This document shows, one piece after another, positions 46,278-57,224 of a stretch of DNA of 64,000 bases. The stretch lies in NCBI GenBank assembly GCA_002205965.3, contig NADL03000758.1, forward strand, positions 868,001 to 932,000. Reading direction: 5' to 3'. Origin of the DNA: Kappaphycus alvarezii. Lineage: Eukaryota > Rhodophyta > Florideophyceae > Gigartinales > Solieriaceae. The stretch's first letter is position 1. The number at the start of each line of letters is the position of its first letter. The notes under the pieces are model-generated. The model had not been told where the DNA came from. It worked only from the letters and a program-made list of their open reading frames with translations, and made no database searches. A program made the translations under genes and the position numbers.

Positions 46278-48240
46278 GGGTGCACCATTGTACCATTGCA
46301 CTACACGTTGGACATGAATTAGATACCATTTTCCTTCATTTGAAAAATATTGTATATTCTTGTGACGTTACTCCCAATAAGCTATTGTGATGATCCACTA
46401 ATTATTAGATGTCTAGTTTTAACTTCATTTCTAATCTCATAAATAGCTGATAAATGTAACGAACCGAGCATTTTTCTTTTCTCACTTGAATTGGCGCCAT
46501 TTTATTATAGCCTGGTGAATATGTTTTGTTCAGAACTACGGATACCATCCAGAGCCCCGTCCTAATCGCCGATAATAAATTTACAAAATTTCTGAACTCT
46601 ACAATACCCTTTCCACTGTACGTTACTCCATCGTCACGCAATTAATCTGGATAGAATTGGTTCGATGGTAAATCAAGTTCTCTTTTAGTAATGTCAAATA
46701 TTACGGAACCAGGTTCTTTTTATGTTTAAAATTTTCCGTGTTTTCATTCTTGATGAAGAACCTTTAAAATAATTTTTCCCACCCTTTTACGTATCTTTTT
46801 CGTACACTCAGTGTCCAATTTCTCCACATCTCTCACAAATGGACATTTCCATTATTGCAGTATAAGCTTGATATTTTTCTAGTTGGTTTCTTTCCATTAA
46901 ATGAACTATTCGATTGATTTAGTGATATATAATTTGGCGAATTTACATGTATTTGGCTTGAGTTTTGAGGCCTATCAAATGCCCGTCGTGATACAAGCCT
47001 TCTAAATCTCTCTTAGCCCATGCGTTACGTTCCCCTGCAAATTGGTGATATGCGTGCTGTGATCCCAACACATTTGCAACCAAATTTAAGCATTTCCGAT
47101 GCACATATTTTTCGGCATTTTGACTAAGTTTTCGACACTTTCACCTTCGAATATATCACGTTCTTCAGACTCAATTTGTGAACTCATTTTCTCCAAAATG
47201 CCACGCGCCGTGTCCAGGCTGGTTGACATGAGACCCTTCCAACACCCATGAAATTCCTTTTAACAGACTAACTTCCTTAATGCAGTCATTCTCATTCCCT
47301 ACCCACATACACCGGGACTTTGATTGAAAGGATAACAGTTTAATGCAATGGATGCCGGAAATTGAAGTGTTCTAATTACACAAAAAATAGTTCCTCCAAA
47401 CACAATACCCTATCGAGATTGTCTGCAAATACCTCGCCGTCCGAGAACAACTCGTGCAGTTGAGAAACTTCACCATTTTCCCTAACATTTGTAACACATT
47501 CTAAAAGCCGATCCACCAATGTACTGCTTTCATCACAGTTCACCACCGTTACATATTATAAAACAACGCCCAACATCTGATTGCTACTATTACTACCTAG
47601 ACTCGGATGTACCAAGGAGCTTTAGATCTCTTTAATAGAAAGGGAAGAGGGGATCGGACTTTCAGTTACATTGTGAATCCCTTGTACTCCTAACTTCTAG
47701 TAGACTTCTCGAAAGAAATTTGCAATGGCCAGCTCGAAAACCACTAGAGCTTTGGAATTAATATCGCCAATCTTCACAAAAAATATGTCGTCAAATATTA
47801 TCACCCCGGAGATACACATGAAAAATCACGAACAAATAAATATGAGACGCTGTGATTTCATCCTTGATGTTTAAAAGGAGATTAATAACATTCTTTCCTT
47901 GACTTATACTTAACTCAAGGTCTTTTAGTAGATAAAAATTGTTCCAGAATATTCCCCAATAAAATTTCTACGGGTTTTGTTCCTATGGATGACATAATTC
48001 TTTTTATGGCTTTTTCGCTTTGGAAATTTTGCACCTTATTCTTCCTCCTAGTCTTTCGCAAGCGTGGCCGAGGGATTAACGCTTGTACAGATTTCTGTGC
48101 AAGTTTTTGTCTTGGACAGATAATGTCTTTTGTATGATAGGAACGATAGAAACAAAAAATAATGAACTCAAATACCGCTCGAATGTTGGAACGCACACCT
48201 TCACGAGAAATGGACTTTTTTCTTCACATTAGACGCAAAC

Positions 48241-50140
48241 TCTAGGTATAACTATGAGGTCTAGGAACTCTTCACAAACTAGCTTTTTCTTAGTCAATTC
48301 ATTCCACTTCTGCGATCGTTTGTGAGAAACTCTTTCTGTTGACTGCGTATTCTATTATATGCTACCAAAATTCAAGTACAGTGGCAGAGAAATCCTGCGC
48401 ACACAGAAATGCAATTACCAAGAGACAAAAATGACTAAGACATTTATTAAGACTACTAACACACGTAGTTGAAGGAAAAATGGTAAAAAAACTCTCAATA
48501 CCGTTTCAGTGTCTAAAACCTCCTCTTTCCTCGAAACTTTTGTCCGCTTCGCGACTCATCGCCAACTACCTACATTCTTGACCAATCCAATAAAACAAAG
48601 TTGGTATGCCACTTTGCTTTCCAATCCCTCACACAATGCTGACCCAGAATGAATAAAATCAACCATATAACTGTGCTAAATCTCCGTAGCCGAGCACATG
48701 AAAGAATTCACCCATGTAAAACTCCGGCAGTATTTAAAATAAGAAGCTGAAGACGAAAAGAACATGAAAAAAATAGGTTCCATTGACTCACCTATTAAGA
48801 AGATAGCAGCAATGGATGTGATTGACCCTTTGTCCCGCTTATGAATGAAGGGTCTTTTCACAACTTATGTCTCTAAATTGCGTCGATATGGGCTCTCATG
48901 GTTTATGAAAGATCAATGGAAACTCAAAGTTAAGCATATGGTATCAGGCGTCAAACCATGCAATAGAAAGTAATGTCCAGAAACCGATCTGGAGCTCACT
49001 TATCACTCATACCACAAAGATGCGAGAGCGACCACGAAACTTGCAATCGCAGTCGTGGAAGCCTTTGCTTCTCTTAGAAAGCGTCCTAGAGCTGCATGGA
49101 CTGAGCAGCGTCGAAACTACACATCAAATGAGTCCATTTGCTACCAGTAGACTCGTAGGAGGCTTCGAAAACTGTGCAGGTGCTGTCATTTTCATTACTT
49201 CTATCATTAGCTGGATAAAAATTCGCAGAAGTAAGCATTTTCTGGTTCTTGGCCATTGCTGTTGAAGGCAGAAAGTGAAGGGCGTTCGCAGCTGCCGGTG
49301 GGGGGATACATTGACATTTGTCTCGTTGAGATGAAAATGACTCATGTCAGCCTATAATATTGAGTTTCTTAGAGCAAGCAGACAATATTCGCTTGAAACT
49401 ACCAACTGGATAGTAGCTAGGAGGAAAAGGGGGAGAGGTAAGAGATTACAGTGCGGAAGCGAAAGAACAGGCGGAGCAGGAGTGTAGTGCGTAGCACTAG
49501 GACACAGCCGTACGGAGGAGCAATTTGTATCAGAAAGGCGAGTAGCAGTGGAGGAGGCTGAGGCTGAGTCTAAGCTGGGGCTGGGGAGGAGCACGTACTG
49601 TAATTGACCAAAGTACTGTTTATGGAAATGTCGTAATTTTATGTAAAATTATGCATTTTTTGAATTACTCCGTTGCACCAACATGATATTGTACTTTTTA
49701 TAAAAATTTAGCCTTTCATTAACATTAATCCATGATCGAGAGAATTGATGTTCTGATATTGTTACTGTAATTAAACTATTCAATGTGCAACTGTAAAGGA
49801 GCTGGACAGACGTAGTGTGTACTTTGCGTAGTGGCCGCACACGTGTATTTTATTTCAGCAACGATTCAGCATAAATGACATTTCAATCCAGTTCATAATT
49901 GCTTGGGATGCGTTTCATGAAAACAGTTGTCTACACGCCCGCATTCGGCTTAATTCGTCGAACTGTAACGACCAAGCGCATGCGACTCCATAGGTTGCAT
50001 TAGCGTTCCGCCTCGCTATGTAAACCAACCTCGTCCTTCGCAACCTTCTCCAAATCTTCCCGCTGCCTGACAATTCCAGCAAAGCTTACCTTTGCCTTGC
50101 ACCGGCCATTCTCAACCTTGCCATTTCCGAAACTGAAACC
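48241..50140. other. Intergenic, no gene recognised
   Basis: 48.24-49.0 kb is AT-rich and stop-rich. Frames at 49020-49265 plus and 49124-49345 minus overlap and are not recognised. A G/A-rich strip lies at 49420-49590. The last 200 bp belong to the upstream region of the dehydratase; a minus-strand frame at 50000-50194 overlapping its start is probably a shadow. Confidence 0.4.
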
Positions 50141-50144
50141 AGTC

Positions 50145-51252
50145 ATGACAACAGACACCACTTCCGTGCTGCATCCCCCTTCCCATTCCGCCACTCCGGA
50201 CTATCATCCACGTTCTATTCTTCTCACGGTGGGGCTGGCTTTATAGGTTCTCACGTTGTCGAATTGCTGCTAGCTCGTTATCCCTACACAAGGATTGTCG
50301 TCTTAGACAAGTTGGACTACTGCGCCTCTCTTGACAATCTCACCCACCTTTTATCTAAGCCTAATTTACGTTGGTGCCGCGGTGATATTCGATCAAAATG
50401 CCTCGTCGATTACTTGTGCGCTCTGAAAAGATTGATACCGTCATGCATTTCGCTGCGAGCACCCATGTTGATAATTCCTTCCATTCGTCCATCTCATTTA
50501 CTTCTAACAACGTCGTCGGTACTCATGTCCTGTTAGAAGCAGCTCGTGAGTATGCATCAATTCGCCGTTTTATTCATGTCTCTACGGATGAAGTGTATGG
50601 TGGTGATGCTGAGTTTGAAAGTGAGGAGGCTATGTTGGCCCCTACCAATCCCTATGCTTGTACAAAGGCGGCCGCTGAATTGATATGCAGGGGGTACGCG
50701 AAATCCTTTGGTATGCCTATCATTGTGACTAGGGGGAATAATGTCTATGGACCGCGGCAGTATCCTGACAAGCTTATTGCAAAGACATGTTGCTTGTTAG
50801 CGAGAGGCAAGCCCGCATTTATACATGGGAATGGCTTGCATTCGAGAAATTACGTTTACGTCACTGACATGGCAGAGGCTTTTTTGGTCGTGTTGAGGAA
50901 GGGAAAGGCAGGTTGTGTGTACAATGTCGGCTCAGAGGAGGAAAAGACCAACTTGGAGGTGGTTAGGGATTGCATTCGGGCAAGTGGTTTGTATGAAGAT
51001 AATAACCCGGATAAATGGATTGAGTTTGTCAGTGATAGGGAGGTTAATGACCAACATTACCGCATTGATTCTTCAAAGTTGGCCAAGTTAGGATGGACAA
51101 GTCGTGTGTCATGGCAGCAGGGTGTTCAAATGACTGTCGATTGGTACGCAAATGAGGACAATTTACGTCGATGGCCGCATTATCAAAAGGGTCTGGTTGC
51201 CCATCCCACTTCAGAAAAGGGCTCTGCTGTCGACGAGTTGACCTTGTTTTAG
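50145..51252 (+). CDS. dTDP/UDP-glucose 4,6-dehydratase-like (SDR family)
   Basis: NAD-dependent conversion of a nucleotide-activated glucose to the 4-keto-6-deoxy sugar, the first step toward rhamnose-type sugars, normally in the cytosol. The ATG at 50145 gives a 26-residue leader, then SILLT and, after one lost G, GGAGFIGSHVVELLLARYP (Rossmann GxxGxxG). A second break near 50400 leads from CLVDYL to VRSEKIDTVMHFAASTHVDN. The catalytic blocks are intact: FIHVSTDEVYGGDAEF (T, D, E) and NPYACTKAAAELICRGY (YxxxK). Substrate-side motifs VTRGNNVYGPRQYPDKLI and the C-terminal DWY are typical. The family cannot be split into dTDP versus UDP use from sequence by eye; in algae and plants UDP-glucose is usual. 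It converges with the methyltransferase gene downstream. Confidence 0.93.
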
Positions 51253-51576
51253 GGTGTTACGGTCCCTGCGTGAACTTCTCTCCGGAGTTGCCGATGGCTT
51301 TGACTGAAGTTTTTAAAGCCCATAATTTTGTTTTATTAGCGGACATGTACAACTGTATCACTTGTGAAAGAGGAATACTGAGTAATTATGCGACGCTCCG
51401 TTGTCCGCGTTTCACAAGGAACTAATGAAGATCGGTGGTGTGATGTCGACATTTTCCCGTAATATGCAAGTTACAGGGTCTCCTTCCCTAACAGTTCTCC
51501 CAAAACTGCGAACAAAACAATTCACACTCACCGCATAACTCAGCCGCCAGAATATTACTGTACCTAACTACCTTTC
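51253..51576. other. Convergent spacer
   Basis: Lies between the 3' ends of the dehydratase (plus) and methyltransferase (minus) genes and should hold both polyadenylation sites. No coding signal or repeat was seen. Confidence 0.5.
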
Positions 51577-52688
51577 CTATTCGCGTAGAGCAAAAAAGAA
51601 AACATTGCAATGATCATCAGGCAACTGCCGATATCCGTCGCACCGAAAGCCCACTTCTCGTATTAAAGCCAGTGCCTTGTCGTTCCCCCACATTACCCCA
51701 ACCGCCTCGTCTGGACTACCAGTCTTATGCAAAGTTGCGGGTACCGAAAACATCACCGAAATCGTATAAAGAAGAGGCCCCGCTGGATGGGAACGGTTCG
51801 ACCTTGCATCACTGCTTGCGGCCACATCTTGGAGCAAAAAGGTCCCTCCTCGTCGAAGTGCCTGATGAGCACGAATCACAACATTACGCACGTCGCCTGT
51901 TTCTACTAATCCGCCAAAACACGTAATTAGATCGTAAGCCGAGTGTGCGGACGTCTCGGTTATTTGCACACGTTTGAACCGAACGTTTTGAAGTCCGTCC
52001 TTTTCCGCGGCGTCTTGAGCAAGTGCAATATGTGCAGCATTTGAATCGTACCCAGTAAACCAGCTGCGGGGAAACGCTTTTGCAAGTGTAATCAAATTGA
52101 TTCCAGAGCCACATTCCACGTCCAAAACGTCAATACCACTTCTAAGATCCTGGATCAGGGTCCCCTCAGTGAGTGGCAGGATCCAATCGACTAGCGAGGA
52201 GGCAATAGTTTGTGCTGCATCCGCGGCCATGATTGATTTAAGCTCCCCAAACTCACTGGCAGGAATGCCATTTCCGGTACGAAAGCAGTCCACAGACTTT
52301 GCTTCAAAGGAAGATAGGATGGAGATGTACTGCGACAACACGGCGACATTCTCTGGGCCGCGCCCCCATGTGAGAAAAGCAGCATTCTCGGCAGGTAGTT
52401 TGAATTTTATGTCACGGTCCTTCACGTTACCCTCCTCTGCAGAGATTATGCCTCCCACATACATCGTAGCAAGCCATTCGCGAACATACCTTTCATGTAG
52501 CCCGGTTGACTTTGCCAACTCTGTACTCGTTACTGCCGGAAGTGCCGCCATCGCCTCAATAGTCCAGTCTTGTGTCCGATAGATATCATCAATGTTAGTG
52601 CACCGTTGTTTAGCAGATTAAGCATTCGAGCGCCGAATTCGTTTACTTTGTCAGAATCAAGAGCAATATTGCGCGTTGAGCCTTCCAT
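51577..52688 (-). CDS. SAM-dependent methyltransferase with N-terminal winged helix
   Basis: It resembles Rv2258c-like class I methyltransferases, which carry an N-terminal winged-helix segment. Start at 52688 (MEGSTRNIALDSDKVNEF), then RMLNLLNNGALTLMISIGHK. A frame break near 52555 (one T missing from TTT) joins HKTGLF to EAMAALPAVTSTELAKSTGL, the winged helix. The fold follows: HERYVREWLATMYVGGII, then motif I as IDVLDVECGSGINLITLAKA, AHIALAQDAAEKDGL, and ITCFGGLVETGDVRN (post-I/IV region). In motif I the usual first Gly is Glu. The C-terminus (LPDDHCNVFFFAL) fits the family. Methyl acceptor unknown. It faces the dehydratase end-to-end; a functional link is not shown. Confidence 0.88.
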
Positions 52689-52689
52689 C

Positions 52690-53440
52690 TCCGCTGTAGG
52701 GAGTTGCGTTTCCGAGAATACCTTATCTATCATGCCTCTTTCTTGTTTCTTGTTCGTAATGAGGCTGAGTGGGTTGCAATGATTTCCTTTGCAACAACAA
52801 CAACAACACCTCAACAGCTGTTTTGCGTTTTGTGAATAAAGAGTCAAGCCCGTCGCTTTCAAGCAACTGTAAACAACATATTTCAAAGAAAGACTTCCCC
52901 TCCCATGTCGCAAGGAGAGCAATATAAAACCTTTGATCAGGTCTGCGGCATTGGCAAATGAAGAGAACAATTTTTTTTCATTTCATCCGATTGCAATTAA
53001 TCACGACTCTGTCTTTGGACTGTCTTCTTGTAATTAAGTGCCTGCTTTAATCAAGCCACCCGACGTAGACAGTAACCTGCGGTTGAAGACTTATGCCTGT
53101 CCCACCTTTTCTTTCATTTTTATGATATGCGACCATGCCTTCAGTTTTTCCACAACAGGTGGCGCTTTGGACCCGTTATTCATCTAGGAAAATGTTCTTG
53201 CCTTCACGTCAACTTGTAATTCATGGTGGAGTCTGGCAAACTATACATTTTTTGTAGTAGTGATATCTATCCCATATTATCTAGTTGAAATCCACGGGAT
53301 GTACTTACCTGTATGTACTCTTTTTCCGTGGGTCCAGTCTTGTATTATGCACTCGGAGTTTTGTGGTCTCCTGGATGTACTTTGCTTCTGCTCGCTTTTG
53401 ATCCCAGTTGCAAAATACTGGAGCAGTCCTTTTTCGGATA
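52690..53440. other. Intergenic between divergent genes
   Basis: The methyltransferase start lies to the left and the lectin-domain gene start to the right, so both promoters should be here. A (CAA)5 microsatellite is at about 52788-52806, and a T/A-rich strip at 52965-53000. No conserved element can be named. Confidence 0.45.
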
Positions 53441-53443
53441 GCA

Positions 53444-54956
53444 ATGTCAAGCGCCCTGGATCAAGCACTCAGAACGCCAAGGTTCCGGGTGGCTAACCGC
53501 ACCGTTCTGCTGTTCTGCTTTTCCGTACTGTTGATATCCATCGGATCGGTGGACTTCGAAACTCCACTTCAGTTCGGCGAGACGATCCCGCAGGAGCCAA
53601 GTGACAGGACAGCCGTCGAGCCCTTGACAAACAATTCAGGTCGTAATGATTCCTACCGAGAAGAAACCACCAACCTGGCCCAGACCCAAAATGGAAGAAC
53701 ACCGCCTGCGAGAGTTGGGCCAGAGCTCGTCACCACTGCGGTCCCGCTGAGCTGACTGGTAAAGCTGGCCTGGGAAACACTATCTCAAAATGGGTGCCGT
53801 GGTCTCAGATTCGCACCGGCACAATATGCCGCAGAGTGCAATTTCGCAGGGCATTTGTAAACGTCAATGACATCCGCCTCTTCCTAACCGCAGACCGGAC
53901 CGAATCAGATCGCGAAAATCACCTCACGCCTATCATATGGGCGGAGGACGTTCGGCGTGAGTCTTTTGACGCCTGTGTTCACCTCAAGTCCGACTTTTCA
54001 GAAGACCCAGACTACTGGCGGGAGAAAGTAGAAATCCTATGGTGGGCCGTAGACACGGAGGCAGAGCTGGATAGCGAACGAAAATATCTTGGGCGGTTTA
54101 GAAATGAACTTGATCACAATGCTACTATGTGTAACAAACTTCCAAACGTCACCAATCCTCACTCCCACACCATACTTATTGGTCTGAATCACCCCGGCAT
54201 GAAATATGAAAAATCTTACTCGTACGAGGGCACCACGCATACATCGTTGGAGAGCGTAGTTTCGTGGCTCGAAGAATTCAACTCGACATTGAGCAAAACG
54301 CCGCACAACACACACGCAGTGATGCCAACGCAACAAACACGTCCAACATGGCCAACTCAACCAGTTTCCAGGTATGCAGCCGTCGGCTCTACCCCAAAGA
54401 GCCCGGTAAGATCGAAGATGTAAACACGGATATAATTTCCCTCAGGAGAAACAAGCAATACACAGGTCTGTCCAAAATTCGTCTAGGCGATTATGGACGT
54501 GGATGTTCGTTTGTGGAGTGGATCTTTTGAGACTGAGCGCTACTGACGAGGGTTCAAGACATCTGCCGCTAGTGTTTGTTCAAGCGCGGGTGAATAAGGG
54601 TGATATTGGGGAGGATGGGAAACTACCGCTGATTGTGACATGGGTGGAGCACAAGGAAGGAGACGGGTTTACCGTTTGCGCCAAGAACCTGGCGAGGGGA
54701 GTGCATAATGCGAGACATACGATACAAATTCATTGGATTGCAATCAAGGATATTCCAAGCGACCTGGACAATAATATCTGCCGGAACGGGGCGGTTGCAA
54801 CGTAGTGGTAGCAGTTGAGGTCCCCCGATTTCCGATGAAAGACTATGACATGTGGCGGGATGACAAGAAAGCAGTTGTATACAATGAAGAGCGCAAAGGC
54901 TGTGGCACATTAGACACGTTCAACAAGAGAAATCTGTGCAGCCATTCCCCTAGTTG
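53444..54956 (+). CDS. Type II membrane protein with two H-type lectin domains
   Basis: Start MSSALDQALRTPRF, then a hydrophobic stretch (TVLLFCFSVLLISIGSV, residues about 21-38) without a clear cleavage site: a signal anchor. A Thr/Pro/Asn-rich stem follows. After a frame break near 53755 the first H-type lectin domain reads CRRVQFRRAFVNVNDIRLFL, WAEDVRRESFDACVHLKSDF and WREKVEILWWAVD, matching F-x-x-x-F...P-x-V-x-V-x-L...V-x-W-x-A. The second spans about 54500-54790 across frames: DVRLWSGSFETERY, LPLVFVQARVNKGDIGE, WVEHKEGDGFTVCAKNLARG and HNARHTIQIHWIAIK. A tail, VVVAVEVPRFPMKDYDMWRD, ends at a stop near 54956. H-type domains bind N-acetylgalactosamine-like sugars in animals; ligand here unknown. 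Frame breaks near 53755, 54420, 54530 and 54800 are presumably indel errors. Confidence 0.7.
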
Positions 54957-55200
54957 AGATGTCTCTATCCGATATATCACAAGAAAAACAGCATCCGATG
55001 AGGCTTTTGAGGGCAGCAATAGAATCATGACGAGCCTGATGTGCTTGCTGTTGGTAGGCTTGGAGAGGCAATAAATATATCACTAATTAGCGGCAGCGCA
55101 ATGGTTTAGAAAACCTGTTACCTCATTGCAAAACGAATGTTATTCTTGTCGTTCTTCTCGACTCTCTGGCTCCGTGTAGTCGGTATTGGGGGAGTGTCGT

Positions 55201-55803
55201 CTATGACAAGTGGTGGTGCTCATGATGGACAAAGGAGGTCGTAATATCAGCTAACGGCTTGCGAAATGTCTTGCGGGACCTGGGAAGTTTTGCGATTGGG
55301 GAGCGTGGCTTGTCCGGAAATGGTAGTACTGGAGGTTGTGGGAGGGGATATTTGGAGGATAATGTGGAGGGGGGAGTGGGTTGTTGGATATTAGGATGGA
55401 ACGGAGTGACGGGAGGTTGGTTTTCCTTGTCAGCAAAAAAAGGGGGCCGGACAGAAAGGAGGGGAACGGTAGGAGAGGGAGGAGCAGTAGGAATTGGGGA
55501 TTGAGGTGGGGCTTGGGGTGAAGAGGGAGGGGGAGAGGTGGGAAGTGGGGTTGGAGAGGAGTCAGGTGGAGGGGGGAGGAAGAAAGAGAGGGAGAATTGA
55601 GTTGTGGAGAGTGCATTGTGGAATGCCGACAGACGGCAACTGGAGAGCAATGAGGAATGAGGTGGAGACGGATTAAAAAGGGCACAGAGAGCACCAGGGA
55701 TAGAGGAAATGGAAGCGGAGGCAAAGGGGACGGAGAGCAAAATGAAGTGGATGGATAGAAATGGGGTGGGATAAGCAAATGGGCGGGAACGGGGCGTTTT
55801 CAA
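55201..55803 (-). CDS. Proline-rich protein with KEN-box and D-box-like motifs
   Basis: A 200-codon frame. The N-terminus is Ser/Pro-rich, and residues about 85-125 are almost pure Pro/Ser/Thr. FFADKENQPPVTPF then carries a textbook KEN box with following Pro. The basic C-terminus has PRSPIAKLPRSRKTFRKPLA followed by DITTSFVHHEHHHLS; RKPLADIT fits the D-box core RxxLxxI. Securins combine a DKEN box, low complexity and a basic R-x-A/P-L segment, so an APC/C substrate (securin-like) is a candidate. The minus strand is C-rich, so an open frame is easier by chance; the KEN and D-box pair is the main support. No catalytic domain is present. Confidence 0.45.
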   Translation of the reverse strand: MKTPRSRPFAYPTPFLSIHFILLSVPFASASISSIPGALCALFNPSPPHSSLLSSCRLSAFHNALSTTQFSLSFFLPPPPDSSPTPLPTSPPPSSPQAPPQSPIPTAPPSPTVPLLSVRPPFFADKENQPPVTPFHPNIQQPTPPSTLSSKYPLPQPPVLPFPDKPRSPIAKLPRSRKTFRKPLADITTSFVHHEHHHLS

Positions 55804-56110
55804 AAAATTGCATTACGCATTCCCCAAGGCAGGTCAGGTGGATGTTGGGAGCGCGCTTTTTCAAAAAACGGGAAACGCAATACCGTACCATTGTGGCATT
55901 CCAATCTGTGTTTACATTCTACCATGATCTAAACTTTATTGGATCTGTGATTCCAACTGTTGCGAATCCAAAGTCGAGCTGTGCCAACTTTTGAATTTTA
56001 TTTGTCAATGTGTGGGACACTACCGTTTGATTACTCCGCTGCAGGGGTTAAATTGGTTTACTCGAATGGGTTGGTATACTTAATTAATTACTCAAAATCC
56101 CTTCCTTTAA
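55804..56110. other. Spacer, no gene recognised
   Basis: Upstream of the KEN-box protein and downstream of the Nudix gene (both minus). No repeat or coding signal seen. Confidence 0.4.
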
Positions 56111-56821
56111 TCAAACCCCATTTCCTTCAATCGGTCCAACGCCAACAACGCCAACAGCGAATTGGGTATTCAGCTCCCCTTTCCTCACCATGTCCCAAAC
56201 TTCCCTCAGCCTCACCCCTTCCACCACATTAATCCATTCCTCCTTATCCCTTTCACCTGGTCGTTCATCCTTCTCCGCGTCCAGCCCCAGATAATAAAAA
56301 AACTCATTCAAACTATACTTATCCGCCGCAACGCCCCCCGTCAGCCCACCAACTCCCCTCCTTTCAGGCACGCTTCTTCCGAAAGTTCACATCTCGCCGC
56401 CATCTCCAGACTCCCATGTTTATCCTTTTCATACATCCCAGCCACAAAAGACATTGTTTCCCGATTCCGCCCAGGCGAATATTCACGTAGCATCGTCACA
56501 GTCTGGCTCTCTCTGTCAAAAGGAAACACAAACACAGACTTGAACTCACTCCGCGCATTGCCTATCACATCGTACGATACCGTCTGTCCATTCGGATACC
56601 GCACCGTACGATCATAGATCGTCTGGTACCTGTGAAACAACTGTTCTCATGCACAATCTCAAAGCCCCCATACCCGCCGTCACATCCCCCGCCCGTCGCA
56701 CCTGCGAACTCCCCGCACCCACCCCACACTTCATCGGCATCAACCCCACACGTCCCGCTCTCCCACCCCAAAATCGTATTCCATTGCAAGCGGCAAACGA
56801 CAACATTCTTTCCATCCGCAA
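56111..56821 (-). CDS. Nudix hydrolase, ADP-ribose pyrophosphatase-like
   Basis: Hydrolyses a nucleoside diphosphate linked to another moiety. The N-terminal part lies in frames with breaks near 56640; GGFEIVHENS joins FHRYQTIYDRTVRYPNG. The open frame 56640-56341 reads SVFVFPFDRESQTVTMLREY, then ETMSFVAGMYEKDKHGSLEM and AARCELSEEACLKGGE, the Nudix box GX5EX7REUXEEXGU, with Cys in place of the usual Arg before Glu (CEL for REL) and Ala/Cys after EE. A break near 56345 leads to GLTGGVAADKYSLNEFFYYL, a family block. The C-terminus has EEWINVVEGVRLREVWDMV. A start at 56821 (MRMERMLSFAACNG) would add an organelle-presequence-like leader. Exact substrate unknown. Confidence 0.8.
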
Positions 56822-57224
56822 ACCAATCTCAAGTCTTGTTCAACTGATTCGGTTCTCACACAGCACCCACGCCAAGAAGAAATGCAAAGCACCGCCGCAC
56901 AGCCTCAAAATCTGCGCACTTGCTATGATACCGCACAATTTGACGCACGCGGTGTCTAGGACATCGAGTGTATCCGTGTAAGATTCACACCATTGCCCTA
57001 TGGCATACCTCAAATGTATGCCCATATTCCGAATACAAAAAGTGTCACCAATCTCACTGGTCCATGACGACATCCCAACAATGGCCACCTCACGCTTTTG
57101 TCTTGCCCCTATTTTTTAATCTTTTTTTCCACCCCATCTCCATTTCAATGCCTCGCCATGACCTCCACCAAGCCTCCACGCCATCAAACCAGTCACGCCT
57201 CCCACTCCACCCGCTCCCCCGCAA
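56822..57224. other. Divergent promoter region
   Basis: Between the Nudix gene (minus) and the DUF1294 gene (plus). Frames on both strands are short and unrecognised. A pyrimidine-rich stretch (57090-57220) precedes the plus-strand start. Confidence 0.4.

Larger units (their letters stand above)
45120..46296 (+). mobile_element. Possible nested insertion with GC-richer composition
   Basis: Composition changes sharply to GC-richer DNA at about 45120 and back at about 46300, inside the AT-rich degraded element. TGCAC lies on both sides (45115-45119 and 46297-46301), a possible 5-bp target duplication; a second TGCAC at 46281 weakens this. Inside are a 158-codon frame (45127-45603, plus), a TATATATA box near 45651 and an LTR-like hairpin-rich segment from 46039. 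No transposase or pol signature is present, so it may be non-autonomous. Confidence 0.4.
43560..48240 (-). mobile_element. Degraded LTR retrotransposon (gag and integrase remnants)
   Basis: AT-rich and stop-rich. Minus-strand pieces in order: a gag-like frame at 48196-47915 (basic; KPVEILLGNILEQF), LVDRLLECVTNVRENGEV near 47520, a poor zinc-knuckle-like CNNGNVHL near 46850, then an integrase: MDLFCGNFRFFHIWDSVTWL (about 44790-44730), and near 44350-44190 GHIWPIDNSGPRVLRENIRS and AKRKLNLVLKLQSMNDIPIN then VGDIVELFIYLTN. The last resembles the C-terminal domain of A/B-type integrases. RT was not found; the left part abuts the Tc1 remnant. The boundaries are guesses. Confidence 0.45.

Noticed and set aside
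48055..48110. tRNA-Ser/Leu-like GTGGCCGAGGGATTAACGC
   Set aside because: Only the D-arm-like box is present. There is no GGTTCGA T-arm or matching acceptor stem, and the opposite strand fits a retroelement gag frame.
47915..48196. Basic 93-codon minus frame as a host gene
   Set aside because: AT-rich, no family, and it fits the gag end of a degraded retroelement.
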